A stretch of DNA of 64,000 nt from Triticum aestivum (taxonomy: Eukaryota; Streptophyta; Magnoliopsida; Poales; Poaceae): positions 225,615,684 to 225,679,683 of the forward strand of contig NC_057808.1 of assembly GCF_018294505.1 (NCBI RefSeq), in the 5' to 3' direction. This document shows, in pieces, positions 12,151 to 22,828 of the stretch. The translations under genes and the position numbers were made by a program. Position 1 is the first letter of the stretch. Every line of letters begins with the position of its first letter. The notes beneath the pieces are model-generated. The model saw only the letters and a list, made by a program, of their open reading frames with translations. It was not told the DNA's origin and did not search any database.

Positions 12151-12526
12151 TGTGTGGACATGGCGGCCGGGGCAGGAGCTCACCGGCGAGGCGAGGCGAC
12201 GGGGGGCGGCGAAGGGGACGGCGACGGGCGGCGACGACGGTGATGGGGACGGGGCGGTGACGACGGGGACGGGGACGGGCCGGGCGGGGACGACGGGACG
12301 ACGGGGCGGGGCGCGGTGACGACGGGGATGGGGCGGCGACGTGGACGGCCGGCGCGGCGACGACGGGGACGGGGCGGCGACGGGGGCGTCGACAGGGGCG
12401 TCGACGAGGGGTGGCAACGGGGGGCGGCGGGCGACGGGGCAGAGGAGAAGAAGCAGATGAGAAACTAAATTTTTTGAAGTGTTTTCTTATATAGGATGGG
12501 CCTTTAGTACCGGTTGGAGCGACCAA
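12038..12526 (-). other. GC-rich repetitive ORF in the CACTA left part (doubtful gene)
   Basis: An open minus-strand frame of 162 codons covers a run of degenerate GGGGACGGCGACGG-like repeats (about 12180-12440), giving a Pro/Arg-rich peptide without a recognisable domain. A TATATAAG box on the minus strand at about 12488-12495 lies at its start. The frame is probably a product of GC-rich repeats, though a transposon transcript could begin here. Confidence 0.25.
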
Positions 12527-12658
12527 CCGGTACTAAAGGTCAATTTTGGCCAGGCCAAGCGGCGGGAAGCGCCCACCTTTAGTACCGGGTGGTGGCTCCA
12601 ACCGGTACTAAACACCTTCCCTTTAATACCGGTTTGAGCCACCAGCCGGTACTAAAGG
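12502..12658. repeat. CACTA subterminal hairpin repeats (left cluster)
   Basis: Three consecutive inverted pairs built on TTTAGTACCGGTTGG / CCAACCGGTACTAAA occur at about 12502-12539, 12577-12612 and 12620-12658. Such arrays are the usual transposase-binding subterminal repeats of grass CACTA elements. They could fold into hairpins in RNA or single-stranded DNA. Confidence 0.8.
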
Positions 12659-13569
12659 TGGTGCGCTGGCGCAGCTGCGGTGCGTCATGTTTAGTCCCAC
12701 CTCGCTAGCCGAGGCACGGCCGCACTGCTTTATAAGCCCCAGTGCGGTAGCTCTCTCGAGCTCCTCACCAAAGCAGGCCTACTGGGCCTAAATGTTCCGT
12801 GCTGCCCTGTGGGCCTACTGGGCCTTTGCGGGCCTGCATCCTGGCCCAACAACAGGTTGGGTTTCTAGTCGTATGCAGGCCGCTGTGCGCAGTAGGCGGG
12901 CTTTTTTATTTTCTTATTTTTTTTGCTTTATTTATTTTTGTTTTATTTATTTTTGAGTTGTTTTTTGCTGTATTTAGAGTTTCTTTGTGAATATTTTTGC
13001 TTTAGGTACAAAAAATTACAAACATTCTATTAGTGCCGGTAGATTACAAATTTGAATAGTTTACATTTTGAATTATTTGAAATTTGTGTGAATGACTAGT
13101 TTGTGAATAACTTAACTTTGAAAATAGATTTTTCAGTGATTCTTTTTTCTTATGTTTAATATTAGTGTGTTTTATCATTATACTCAATTTGGTAATGCTT
13201 AAGTTATTTAAAAAATGAAATGCCTTTGTAACGGATGAGTTTTCATCCGAAACCCTGATACTTCGAAAGAGATTGTCCATTTTGTACACGAAGTGCATCC
13301 AGTTTTGCGGTAACCCTCTCTACTTTTTTGCACATGCTATGTGGGTGAAATTATGATACCATGCCAACTTTCAACCTTTTCTGAGTTCATTTGAAATGCT
13401 TTTCAATTTCAGGGTCATTTAGCTGAAAAATCAGTAAATGCATGAAAGAATTTGTTTGCACATAAAATTTCTTCGCGTTTCAAATGCCAAAACACATAAC
13501 TCCCCTAACTATTACAGAGATTCCCTCCTGGGTGTGAAACACAGAAGAAAGTGATGATAGTGAAGCCGA
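12659..13569. other. Non-coding CACTA interior downstream of transposase
   Basis: The sequence goes from GC-rich with a TTTATAAG box near 12731 to AT-rich with T-runs (12900-12990). I see no protein domain. It is continuous with the 3' side of the minus-strand transposase and is presumably its untranslated region. Confidence 0.5.
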
Positions 13570-16500
13570 TCACATCCCAGATCTTTGGGTGTGAAACTTT
13601 TTCTTCGCGTGTGTCCCTTTGCGCCGTAGCCATGGAAAATCTTCATCATTTAAGTGGATGCTCGGGTCAATATTCACTGTGAATGGAGCAATTTCATCAA
13701 ACTTTTCATAATCTTCTGACATGTCTGTCTTGTCATCCACTCCCACGATGTTTCTCTTCCCAGAAAGAACTATGTGGCGCTTTGGCTCATCGTCTGATGC
13801 ATTCGCTTCCTTATCTTTTCTTTTTCTCGGCTTGGTAGACATATCCTTCACATAGAAAACCTGTGCCACATCATTAGCTAGGACGAATGGTTCGTCTGCA
13901 TACGCAAGATTGTTGAGATCCACTGTTGTCATTCCATACTGCGGGTCTTCCGTTACCCCGCCTCATGTCATATTGACCCATTTGCACCGAAACAAAGGGA
14001 CCTTCAAACCACGTCCATAGTCAAGTTCCCATATCTCCTCTATGTAACCATAATATGTTTCCTTTCCCGTCTTGGTTGTTGCATCAAAGCGGACACCACT
14101 GTTTTGGTTGCTGCTCTTCTTATCTTGGGCGATCGTGTAAAATGTATTACCATTTATCTCGTACCCTTTGAAAGTCATTATATTCAAAGATGGTAACTGG
14201 GACAGCGAGTACAGGTCATCTTCAATAGAGGCGTCATGCATGGTACGTGTCTGCAACCAGCCGGCAAAACTCCTGGTTTGTTCACGTGTAATCCAGTCAT
14301 CCGACCGCTCCGGGTGTTTGGAGCGTAGAAAATTCTTGTGTTCGTCCATATACGGAGCCACCAAGGCGGAATTCTATAGAACTGTGTAGTGTGCTTCAGT
14401 GAGAGAATGTCCGTCCATACATATTTTTGGATTCCCTCCTAGCGTGCCTTTTCCATCCAGTCTGCCCTTATGCCGTGATTCAGGAACACCAATCGGCTTA
14501 AGGTCAGGAATAAAGTCAATACAAAACTCAATGACCTCCTCATTTTTATGGCCCTTGGAGATGCTTCCTTTTGGCCTAGCACGGTTATGAACATATTTCT
14601 TTAAGACTCCCATGAACCTCTCAAAGGGGAACATATTGTGTAGAAATACAGGACCCAAAACGTTAATCTCTTCGCATAGGTGAACTAGGACGTGTGTCAT
14701 GATGTTGAAGAAGGATGGTGGGAACACAAACTCGAAACTGACAAGACATTGCACCAAATCATTCTCTAACCTTGGTATGATTTCTGGATCGATTACCTTC
14801 TGAGGGATTGCATTGAGGAATGCACATAGCTTCACAATGGCTAATCGAACGTTATCCGATAGAAGCCCCCTCAATGCAACCGGAAGCAGTTGCGTCATAA
14901 TCACATGGCAGTCATGAGACTTTAGGTTCTGGAACTTTTTCTCTGCCATGTTTATTATTCCCTTTATATTCGACGAGAAGCTAGACGGTACCTTAATACT
15001 GAGCAGGCATTCAAAGAAGATTTCCTTCTCTTCTTTGGTAAGAGCGTAGCTGGCATGACCCTGATGTATGTCGTCTTTTCCATGCATATGTTGCTGGTCC
15101 TCCCGTGCCTCAGGTGTATCTTTTGTCTTCCCATACACGCCCAAGAAGCCAAGCAGGGTCACGCAAAGATTCTTCGTCACATGCATCACGTTGATTGCAG
15201 AGCGGACCTCTAGGACTTTCCAATAGGGCGGGTCCCAAAATATAGATTTCTTCTTCCACATGGGTGCGCGTCCGTCAGCGTCATTCGGAACAGGTTGTCC
15301 GCCAGGACCCTTTCCAAAGACTACCTTCAACCATATCATGTACATCAGCACCAGTACGGTGGCGAGGCTTCGTCCGGTGATCCGCCTCACCTTTGAAATG
15401 CTTGCCTTTCTTTCTTATGGGATGCCTGCTCGGAAGAAATCGACGATGTCCCAGGTACACATTCTTCCTACAATTGTCCAAATATATACTGTCGGTATCA
15501 TCCAAACAGTGCGTGCATGCGCGGTATCCCTTGTTTGTCTGTCCTGAAAGGTTACTGAGAGCAGGCCAATCATTGATGGTCACGAACAGCAAGGCCTTTA
15601 GGTCAAATTCTTCCCCCATGTGCTCATCCCACGCACGTACACCTGTTCCATTCCACAGCTGTAAGAGTTCTTCAACTAATGGCCTTAGGTACACATCAAT
15701 GTCGTTGCCGGGTTGCTTAGGGCCTTGGATGAGCACTGGCATCATAATGAACTTCCACTTCATGCACAACCAAGGAGGAAGGTTATACAAACATAGAGTC
15801 ACAGGCCAGGTGCTATGGTTGCTGCTCTGCTCCCCAAAAGGATTAATGCCATCTACGCTTAGACCAAACCATACGTTCCTTGCGTCATCTGGAAACTCCT
15901 TCCCGTACTTTCTCTCGATTTTTCTCCACTGCAACCAGTCAGCGGGTACTCTCAACTTTCCGTCTTTCTTACGGTCTTCTCTGTGCCATCGCATCGCCTT
16001 GGCATGCTCTTTGTTTTGGAACAAACGTTTCAACCATGGTATTATAGGAGCATACCACATCACCTTGGCAGGAATCTTCTTCCCGGGGCGCTCGCCCTCA
16101 ACATCACCAGGGTCATCGCGCCTGATCTTATAGTGCAATGCACCGCATACCGGGCAAGCGTTCAAATCCTCGTACTCACCGCAGTAGAGGATGCAGTCAT
16201 TAGGGCATGCATGTATCTTCTGCACCTCTAACCCTAGAGGGCAGACAGCCTTCTTTGCTTCGTACGTACTCTCGGGCAATTCGTTGTCCTTTGGAAGCAT
16301 ATTCTTTAGCATTACCAGCAACTTTCCAAATCCCTTGTCAGATACACCATTCTCTGCCTTCCATTGCAGCAATTCCAGTGTGGTGCCAAACTTTTTCTTG
16401 TCAGCTTCGCAATTCGGGTACAACAATTTCTTGTGATCCTCTAACATGCGCTGCAACTTCTTCTTCTCCAAATCACTTGCGCAGTTTCTCTTTGCATCGG

Positions 16501-16909
16501 CAATGGCCCGACCTAGATCATCAGCGGGCTCATCTGATGCCTCTTCTTCAGCTTCTTCCCACATTGCCGGCTCAGCTTCTTCCCCCATTGTTGTATCATC
16601 GTATTCAGGGAACCCATGGCCAGGATAGCTGTCGTCGTCCTCTTCTTCTTCATTGTCTTCCATCATAACCCCTCTTTCTCCGTGCTTGGTCCAAACATTA
16701 TAGTGGGGCATGAAACCGGACTTAAACAGGTGGACGTGAATGGTTCTTGACGTAGAGTAATTGTGATCATTCTTACAGACTAAACATGGACAAGGCATAA
16801 AACCATCCGCCCGCTTGTTTGCCTCAGCCGCAAGCAGAAAAGTTTGCACGCCATTAATGAACTCGGGAGAGCATCGGTCATCGTACATCCATTGTCGGCT
16901 CATCTTCAT
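13570..16909 (-). pseudogene. CACTA transposase, TNP2 family, broken
   Basis: Read on the minus strand from MKMSRQWMYDDR at about 16909. The N-terminal transposase-associated domain has a C.C..C zinc-binding segment (PCLVCKN). An acidic stretch (EDNEEEEDDDSY) follows, then the TNP2 core including ACPVCGALHYK, WFGLSVDGINPFG and CTHCLDDTDS. After that come DUF4218-like (SHDCHVIMTQLLPVALRG, HVLVHLCEEINVLGPV) and DUF4216-like (YYGYIEEIWELDYG) regions and an acidic/basic tail. Three breaks are visible: a frameshift at about 15320-15330, a TAG at 14374-14376 after YTVL, and a TGA at 13963-13965 after WVNMT. Past the frameshift the frame is otherwise continuous to 13570. The protein would cut and rejoin CACTA termini in the nucleus. 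The start could also be Met at 16903. Confidence 0.9.
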
Positions 16910-16992
16910 TACACAACACCGAAAAGACCAAATTAATACAAGTTCATACATAAAGTTCATACAAGACTTAAATGCAACAAACAAATAACTCT

Positions 16993-17300
16993 CTAACTAA
17001 AGAATTTAAATGCAACAACAAATGCGATCAAGATCGCAACTAAGGTAACAATTGATCCAACAACATAATGATACCAAGCCTCATTATCAATGGCATATTT
17101 TCTAATCTTTCTAATCTTCAAGCGCATTTTCTCCATCCTTATCTTGTGATCATCGACGACATCGGCAACATGCAACTCCTATTCCATCTTCTCCCCCTCA
17201 ATTCTTTTCAATTTTTCTTTCAAATACTCGTTTTATCTTTCAACTAAATTTAACCTCTCGACAATAGGGTTGGTTGGAATTTCCGGTTCACAAACCTCCT
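16993..17300 (-). pseudogene. CACTA accessory protein, coiled coil plus C-terminal membrane segment
   Basis: Just upstream of the transposase on the same strand. The translation gives a charged helical stretch (VERLNLVER, NEYLKEKLKRIEGEKM, DDHKIRMEKMRLKIRKIRKY) followed by AWYHYVVGSIVTLVAILIAF, a strong hydrophobic segment, and a stop at 16993. Two in-frame stops interrupt the upstream part (after VER and after EKME), so it is a relic. I recognise the ending as a recurrent second ORF of Triticeae CACTA elements. Its function is unknown to me. Earlier exons may lie at about 17390-17560, where a GT-starting junction follows DSDVV. Confidence 0.6.
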
Positions 17301-17956
17301 AGACAAAAATATCCATGTCAACTTGATGGGCATAATTTGTCATAAACACGAAATGCAACAACTAGTTTTAAAAGAGAATATACCACATCCGAATCATAAC
17401 AAGGACGTGGGCCGACGGGGACGGATATCAAAACCATGGCACTATGTATAACAAACAACGTACGGGTAAGATAATTATACGAGTAACAATATATCCAAAT
17501 CACACAAACATCAATTTGGTAATGTAAAACATTCATGAACAAGAGGCTCACCACAAGGTGGTGCCGGCAACGGAACGGTGCGGGCGATCGACTATGGTTA
17601 CGACGGAGATTTAGAAGGCACTAAGTAAACCACACCTACATATGCAAACTAAGTGTTATTTTTGACCTCAAATTGCATATAAATCAAATACTAGCACATA
17701 TATTTCCTCCCAAATTACTAAACTCATAAATTAATCACTATACAAAGCATTGCAAGAGCTAATCTAGCAATGAGAGATGAAAGGACAAAGTTGCTAACCT
17801 TTGTGATCATTTGAATGGATGGGGGCCTTCAAATCTTGACAAATTTTGGGCAAAATGTGTGATGAGCTCGAGAGGAAGAGGGGAAGAACAGAGAGGAGAG
17901 GGGAAAGGGGAAGAACAGAGCGAGCTCGGGTGGACGAAGGGTTTATGTAGGATGAC
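17301..17956 (-). other. 5' part of CACTA transcripts, mostly non-coding
   Basis: AT-rich intron-like sequence, then a purine-rich tract (AGAGGAAGAGGGGAAGAACA, about 17868-17925) on the plus strand, which is pyrimidine-rich on the transcribed minus strand. It probably holds the leader and first exon of the accessory gene. No complete frame is visible. Confidence 0.4.
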
Positions 17957-18178
17957 CTTTAGCACCGGTTCGTGCCACGAACCGGTACTAAAGGTGTTGG
18001 AGGGGCCCCGGACTGACAACATCCTGCCACCACTCACTTTAGTACCGGTCTGTGGCACGAACCGGTGCTAAAGGTCGGCCACGAACCGGTACTAATGAAA
18101 GCGGCCGGCTAGCCGTTGGAACCGGCACTAATGCACACATTAGTGCCGGCTCAAAAGCAAACCGGCACTAATGTGCTT
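17957..18178. repeat. CACTA subterminal hairpin repeats (right cluster)
   Basis: Inverted pairs of TTTAGCACCGGTTCGTG / CACGAACCGGTACTAAA type at about 17957-17993 and 18038-18074. Further ACCGGCACTAATG units follow at about 18083-18172, with GCACTAATG... CATTAGTGC pairs. They lie next to the terminal repeat and have the structure expected of transposase-binding sites. Confidence 0.85.
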
Positions 18179-18180
18179 GA

Positions 18181-18204
18181 CATTTGACCCTTTTTCTACT
18201 AGTG
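18181..18204 (-). repeat. CACTA terminal inverted repeat (right end)
   Basis: The plus strand ends CCCTTTTTCTACTAGTG at 18204, the reverse complement of a CACTAGTAGAAAAAGGG terminus. The three bases that follow, TGG, would be one copy of the 3 bp target duplication. The partner end is not in the window. Confidence 0.88.
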
Positions 18205-18207
18205 TGG

Positions 18208-18690
18208 TGGTGCATCTTGCTCGGCATACGTCTCGTGAGACACAACAATGTCCTCAGCTTTCTCTTCATGACACTAGGCTCAGGTATGCTAACTTTATTA
18301 GCACCAACGAATCATTGTGCTTAATGTGGTGGTCGTGAGAATGAATATTCTTTGTTGGGAGCACTCTATCTCAGTGGAACTACTCCAGTGGTAACAACCA
18401 TGAGGTGGCGATCAACATTTTCTTTTGGCTCCTTAGCTTTTGATCTGGCCTATTGGTGTTTCTCCTTAGCAACTCTTTTCTTCTCAGCTTGAGCTTGGTC
18501 AGTAACTGGATGCACATTAATCTCAGGGAGATGTTGATATCTGACTATAATCATCTTCCTATGTAATTTTATGGGGCTAATCATTCTCAGAAAGGCCACA
18601 TGATTGGTTCATAGATTCATCGTTAACATAAATTGGTATCATCATAAATAAAGTTCACCCATTACATAAATAAGCTATATAATATAGAAG
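18208..18690 (-). pseudogene. C-terminal part of the DUF4283-like relic
   Basis: Minus-strand translation shows a charged segment (HLPEINVHPVTDQAQAEKKR, VAKEKHQ) and stops. It lies downstream, in minus-strand order, of the DUF4283-like relic at 20547-22400. The Gypsy remnant 18691-20546 apparently separates the two parts. The assignment rests on position and charge pattern, not on a domain motif. Confidence 0.35.
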
Positions 18691-18699
18691 TTTTTTTAG

Positions 18700-19980
18700 A
18701 AGATGGCAATGGCTCCCTGCCTCCACCCCAACCTCTCTAATGACTCCCATGACGATAACCAAACCTAGCCTAGATCCCAACCAAAGGATCCAATGGATCC
18801 ATCGATCTTTAGATCCCCCATTCTATTGCCCATGATCTACATTTCACTCCGGGATCCAACATTCGCGTCATCGGTCCCGTTGTACATACACAACATGTGT
18901 TGACTTTCCTGAAGAGGTTGGATTCTTTGGTTGATCACCGTCGCCATCACGTCTATGATAGTGAGGCCAGCACCTAAGAAAAGCTTCACTTGAGCCGCCA
19001 GGTGAGCCACATCGGCATTGTCCTCTTGTGCAGCGCTCCGAGGCCTCCAGCTTTAGCGCTTCTTCGCGGCCTCCGAGGAGAATGCTGGGAGCCCGGGCCG
19101 GACCGGGTCATGCAGCGGGACATCATCGATGTAAAACCACTCAGACACCCGGGTGCCGGCATCCTCTCGACGGGTACGTGTGGGGTAGTCGATCCCAGCT
19201 ATTCGACAGACCTCGGCTGCGCCTACTTCATGTAGTTTCCTGTCTCGGGAGCAGGTCATCACGCAAAAATACTTCCTCCACAACCCGAAGTGGGCCTCAG
19301 ACCCAAGGTGCATTTCACAAAGGGCGAAAATCCCCATGATATCTAAAATTTAGTTGGGGTGACGTGGTGGAGTTGTATCCCGTATAATTCAAGCAGACCC
19401 CGGAGAAAGGGTTGGATAGGAAACCCCTGGCTGCGAAGGAGAAAGGGTATGAAGCATACCTGCTCGTCCCCGTGAGAAATGGGATGATTGTCGGCATGCA
19501 CCTGCCCATCCATGGATATTAATCCTTGACGAGTGGAAGCCAGATCTCAATCTGGCAGAGAGCCTTAGGTGGCGAGCCGCTCTAGTTGAAGGCGTGTGAC
19601 AGAACAGCTTCCCCAGACACCCTTGAGGGGAACGTGGGGGCACCGTGAGGAACCTACGCCACTCGGCATTTCTGAAGAACTCTCAAGATTATAGTTTGAG
19701 AGGAAAGGGGAGGCTTCTAGTAGATTGTCGAGAAAGGAGGCCGAGATGCGTTTTACCATAATTCTGGAATACGCGCTTATCAAATAAAGGGGAAAGGGGC
19801 GACGCTTCAACGTCCTGCCATAAAGTAACTCGACTCCCCAGAAGGCGCGATGGTCAAGGTAGGGGTCTGGAGGCCACATGCAGTGGGACCAGACCTCGAG
19901 TAAACCCTTCGCTCGAACTAAAGATTTCAAAGCCGAACTTAGGATAATACACAAGAACTCGTCTGTCAAGCTAAAGACTC
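18700..19980 (-). pseudogene. Antisense ORF of Gypsy G1, Transposase_28-like relic
   Basis: On the minus strand, fragments in changing frames read in order: an N-terminal part (19565-19969), CEMHLGSEAHFGLWRKYFCV (about 19260-19320), then SEWFYIDDVPLHDPVRPGLP (about 19070-19130), and GLTIIDVMATVINQRIQPLQ (about 18905-18970). I recognise this order from the plant 'putative gypsy type transposon' family (Pfam Transposase_28), common in Triticeae repeats. Several frameshifts and stops make it a relic. The function of such proteins is not established. Its orientation opposite to the LTR is the notable point. Confidence 0.6.
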
Positions 19981-20028
19981 CAAAATGAGTTGATTTTGCC
20001 GAAGAGGGGCGTCGTCCTCAGCGTAGAA

Positions 20029-20046
20029 GACCAGTTCAGGGGCTAC
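20029..20046 (+). other. Putative polypurine tract of G1
   Basis: GACCAGTTCAGGGGCTAC directly precedes the LTR start. The AGGGGCTA core fits the plus-strand primer position of grass Gypsy elements. Confidence 0.5.
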
Positions 20047-20546
20047 TGAAGGTGTCCTGGACTAGGGGGTACCAACCTAGTTGGCCCGCAGTCCTCGGGC
20101 CAGGCTTATGGCCCTCAATCCCATAAGTAAGGACTCCGGAAGCCTCGCACTCGACGTGATCAAGACAGCCTCTGCCGAAGACTTGGCGAGTGCTGCAAGG
20201 ACATCTCTGGTCGTTTCATATGCATCCTCAGATCTACAACCGACTATGTAACCCTAGGTACCCCTCTCACGTATATATAAGCCAAGGGGTTAGCCCGTAG
20301 AAGGGATCTGATCATAATCACATCCACCTAGCCTTAGGGTTAGAACATAACTTATGATCTCAAGATAGATCACGCTTGTACTCGATACACAACCATCAAT
20401 ACAATCAAACCAGTACGTGGGGTACTACCTCTTAGAGAGGGCCTGAACCTGGGTAAATATTATCTCCTTCATCCCTTGTTGCCAACTTATCTGAGATCCA
20501 CAGCTCGGGACCCCTACCCCGAGGTCTACCGGTTTTACCACCAACA
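20047..20546 (+). repeat. G1 3' LTR (about 500 bp)
   Basis: Starts TGAAGGTGTCCTGGACTAGG and ends ACCACCAACA. The TATA-like box TATATATAA at 20272-20280 gives plus orientation. The start phrase is shared with several wheat Gypsy families; I cannot choose among them by eye. Confidence 0.7.
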
Positions 20547-22400
20547 GATATCAACAAATAGTTTGACTTATAATTTACGCCTAATCATACGAAATAGTCT
20601 CATAGGCAGTTCAGTTACGCCTGACTACAACTTCCATCATGGCTGGTTCACACACTGTCATAGGAACTATCATAGTTCAATACACTACCATTGACCTCAT
20701 TCAGTGCTATCCAACAAGGTCCTATACCAAGAGCCTGCAATGTACTATTTGGGAGATGTGGTGGCGGAGAGGCATGTTTGTCAATAATCGTAGCATCAAA
20801 CTATGTTCCAAGGTTGCCAACTATGGATTCCTTCGTACATTTGGTGCTTTGCTTTGTTGTGTTGGATGCCTTCTATTTGGTGGTTGATTTTTCTTCTGCA
20901 ACTTTAGCACTAGCCACATCCCTGAAACCATCCTTGCTCAAAGCAATTCTAAGGCTTCTGCATGTCATAGATTCATCGATAATAGTAGCTTTCCTACTTT
21001 TTTAGTAGGACCTTTAGGGGCAAGAGGAACATGGCATACTTCCTCGTATTCAATTCCACACTTTCAGTGTTGCTCTGACTGGGTGTGGGATGCGTATCAG
21101 TGGTGTTTATGGTCATGTTGTAATTCTTGATGCCATCATCACTATTGGTAACATTCACCACCTTACATCCGGCATTGGTGATCTTGGAGTTTGAAAGTTT
21201 AGGTAGAATATCATTAACAATTGTAATACTAGATGGAACAAAGTCTTGCAGTGCAACAATCAATTCTTCAAGATTATCCACTACAACATGCTGATGTGTA
21301 ACATGTGGAGGAGGAGGTGAAATATGCTCCATGTCATCATTCTATATATGTTCCTAAACATTGTGTGGCTCTTCTTCGGCATTGACATTGGGTGTGCTAC
21401 CTATTGCAACAAACTATGGGAAATGTGCTCATCAGGTATGTTACCCACAATAACATCATGCCAAAGCCCTTCAAATATGATAGGGAGTGAGTGTGGGGTA
21501 GCACCATCAGGTGGGATGTGGCCTTCATCTCCTCCTTGTTTTCTAATCAGTGTACTTGACATAATATATGTAGGGCAGCTCCATGAATAACCATAACCAA
21601 CATCATCCAGGTTTCTCAAAACTACAATGATCAAGGGCAGAGTGTCAACATCATAAGCTCTAATTTTCACCAAGATTCTGGTTTGGTCTATATGAACTTT
21701 GTTCCACACCAAATACCTGCCATATGGTGATACAATTTTTCCGATGACATCAACTTCCCATCATTCTAATGGATGGTTCATCAGTAAAATCCAAACATCA
21801 TGAGTAATAGCATAGTTTCTCCAATGTAAAATGGACTAGCTCCAATTGCAGCATCTCGACCAATAGCATAAACAAACTAAATGAGTGTAGTACCCATGCC
21901 ACATCTATAGGTGTACCTTACTCTACATCCTATGTTTTCCAGGAAGCTGCTGATCATAGTTGCAGCTCTGAGTTAGTCCTCAAGGCAACACCAAGGTGCA
22001 GGGTGGCAATGGCCCAATCATCGCAGATCATCCGGAATTGACCGTCTAACACAAATATAATCATGTTGAGCACGGAAAGGGCCAGTAGGAAGCGCAACAA
22101 TGCTAGGTGGAAGGTGGGGATTCAAGTTGCAGGGGTAGTTCACCATGTAGCTCAACATGGCTGGTGGTGCATGGAGCTCTGGAGCTGGTGGAGGGGGAAG
22201 TGGAGTTGTAGGGGCGGGGCTAATTGAAGAAGGGAGATTGTCCTCTCTCCCAACTCCTTTATTCCTATAAATTTGCTTGGTTCATAGAGGTAAACATGAT
22301 TAAGTAAGGTGATTATAATGGAAGCAGCGTTTGGAGCGAATTCTATTAGTGCAATATTTTGATAAGTGTCCGTTGACTTAGCATCTACTGCAAAATAGCT
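20547..22400 (-). pseudogene. Zinc-knuckle/DUF4283-like protein relic
   Basis: Minus-strand reading starts with two CCHC knuckles (22392-22294). The first keeps CX2CX4HX4C spacing with a stop inside; the second has its first Cys replaced by Ser and also a stop. A proline-rich stretch follows (about 22150-22230). Then comes a DUF4283-like fold with FLENIGCRVRYTYRCGMGT, SPFYIGETM and WNKVHIDQTRILVKIRAYDV (about 21640-21700), and SCPTYIMSS. The tail includes VDNLEELIVALQDFVPSSIT and ATIIDESMTCRSLRIALSKD. In-frame stops and shifts are frequent. Proteins of this make-up are repeated widely in grass genomes and relate to LINE ORF1-like nucleic-acid-binding proteins. A host gene relic is possible but less likely. 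Confidence 0.6.
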
Positions 22401-22828
22401 AATCAGTTTGCATGAACGAATGGTCAGAAGAAACCAAAGCTTTAGTGGGATCATGGGATGTGATCAGTTGGTTGTTCTGGTGGTGATCAACACTTCTCCA
22501 AATTTTTCTTGGTCCGGGATGAGAATATGCACCATTTGGTGTGGGTTGACAAGCGTTTGAATTATGTGATGCCTCGCCAATGACAACCGATCATGACATG
22601 TGTTGAGATCCTGATCCAAACCTTGTGAAGAATGGGTATCCATTCAAATAATATCCACATATGATGTACTTTGATAAATTGGATTCTAATAATATAGATC
22701 GGACTGCTTGAATGAGAACATGTCCATCTGGATGGGTTTTATTGGATTAATAGGAATGATAACCAGAGTATTTACCTGATATTCTTAGTAATAACGACCA
22801 TGATTTCTCTGGTTAACCTTCTTATGTA
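22401..22828. other. Unassigned sequence 5' of the DUF4283-like relic
   Basis: Probably the upstream end of the minus-strand relic, but I see no motif. The Stowaway MITE interrupts its right side. Confidence 0.3.

Larger units (their letters stand above)
11825..18204 (-). mobile_element. CACTA transposon (part), TNP2-type, minus strand
   Basis: The right terminus is 18204: the minus strand there starts CACTAGTAGAAAAAGGGT, a typical Triticeae CACTA terminal inverted repeat. Inside it are subterminal hairpin-forming repeats of the ACCGGTACTAAAG kind, an accessory coiled-coil/membrane protein, and a TNP2-family transposase, all read on the minus strand. No opposite terminus is visible, so the left end either lies beyond Copia-1 (left of base 2) or has been lost. 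Copia-1 with its ATATG duplication is best read as inserted into this element. The transposase is broken, so it could move only in trans. Confidence 0.85.
18691..20546 (+). mobile_element. 3' end of a Gypsy retrotransposon (G1)
   Basis: A plus-oriented 3' LTR (20047-20546) is preceded by a purine-rich tract and by about 1.3 kb holding an ORF antisense to the LTR. No gag or pol is present, so the 5' part has been deleted. The antisense position between pol and the 3' LTR resembles the additional antisense ORFs known from Tat-lineage plant Gypsy elements. The exact left edge is uncertain (about 18680-18700), and no target duplication could be confirmed. Confidence 0.65.

Noticed and set aside
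15393..16668. Plus-strand ORFs (up to 246 codons) opposite the CACTA transposase
   Set aside because: Antisense shadows of the TNP2 transposase, whose motifs are unmistakable on the minus strand.
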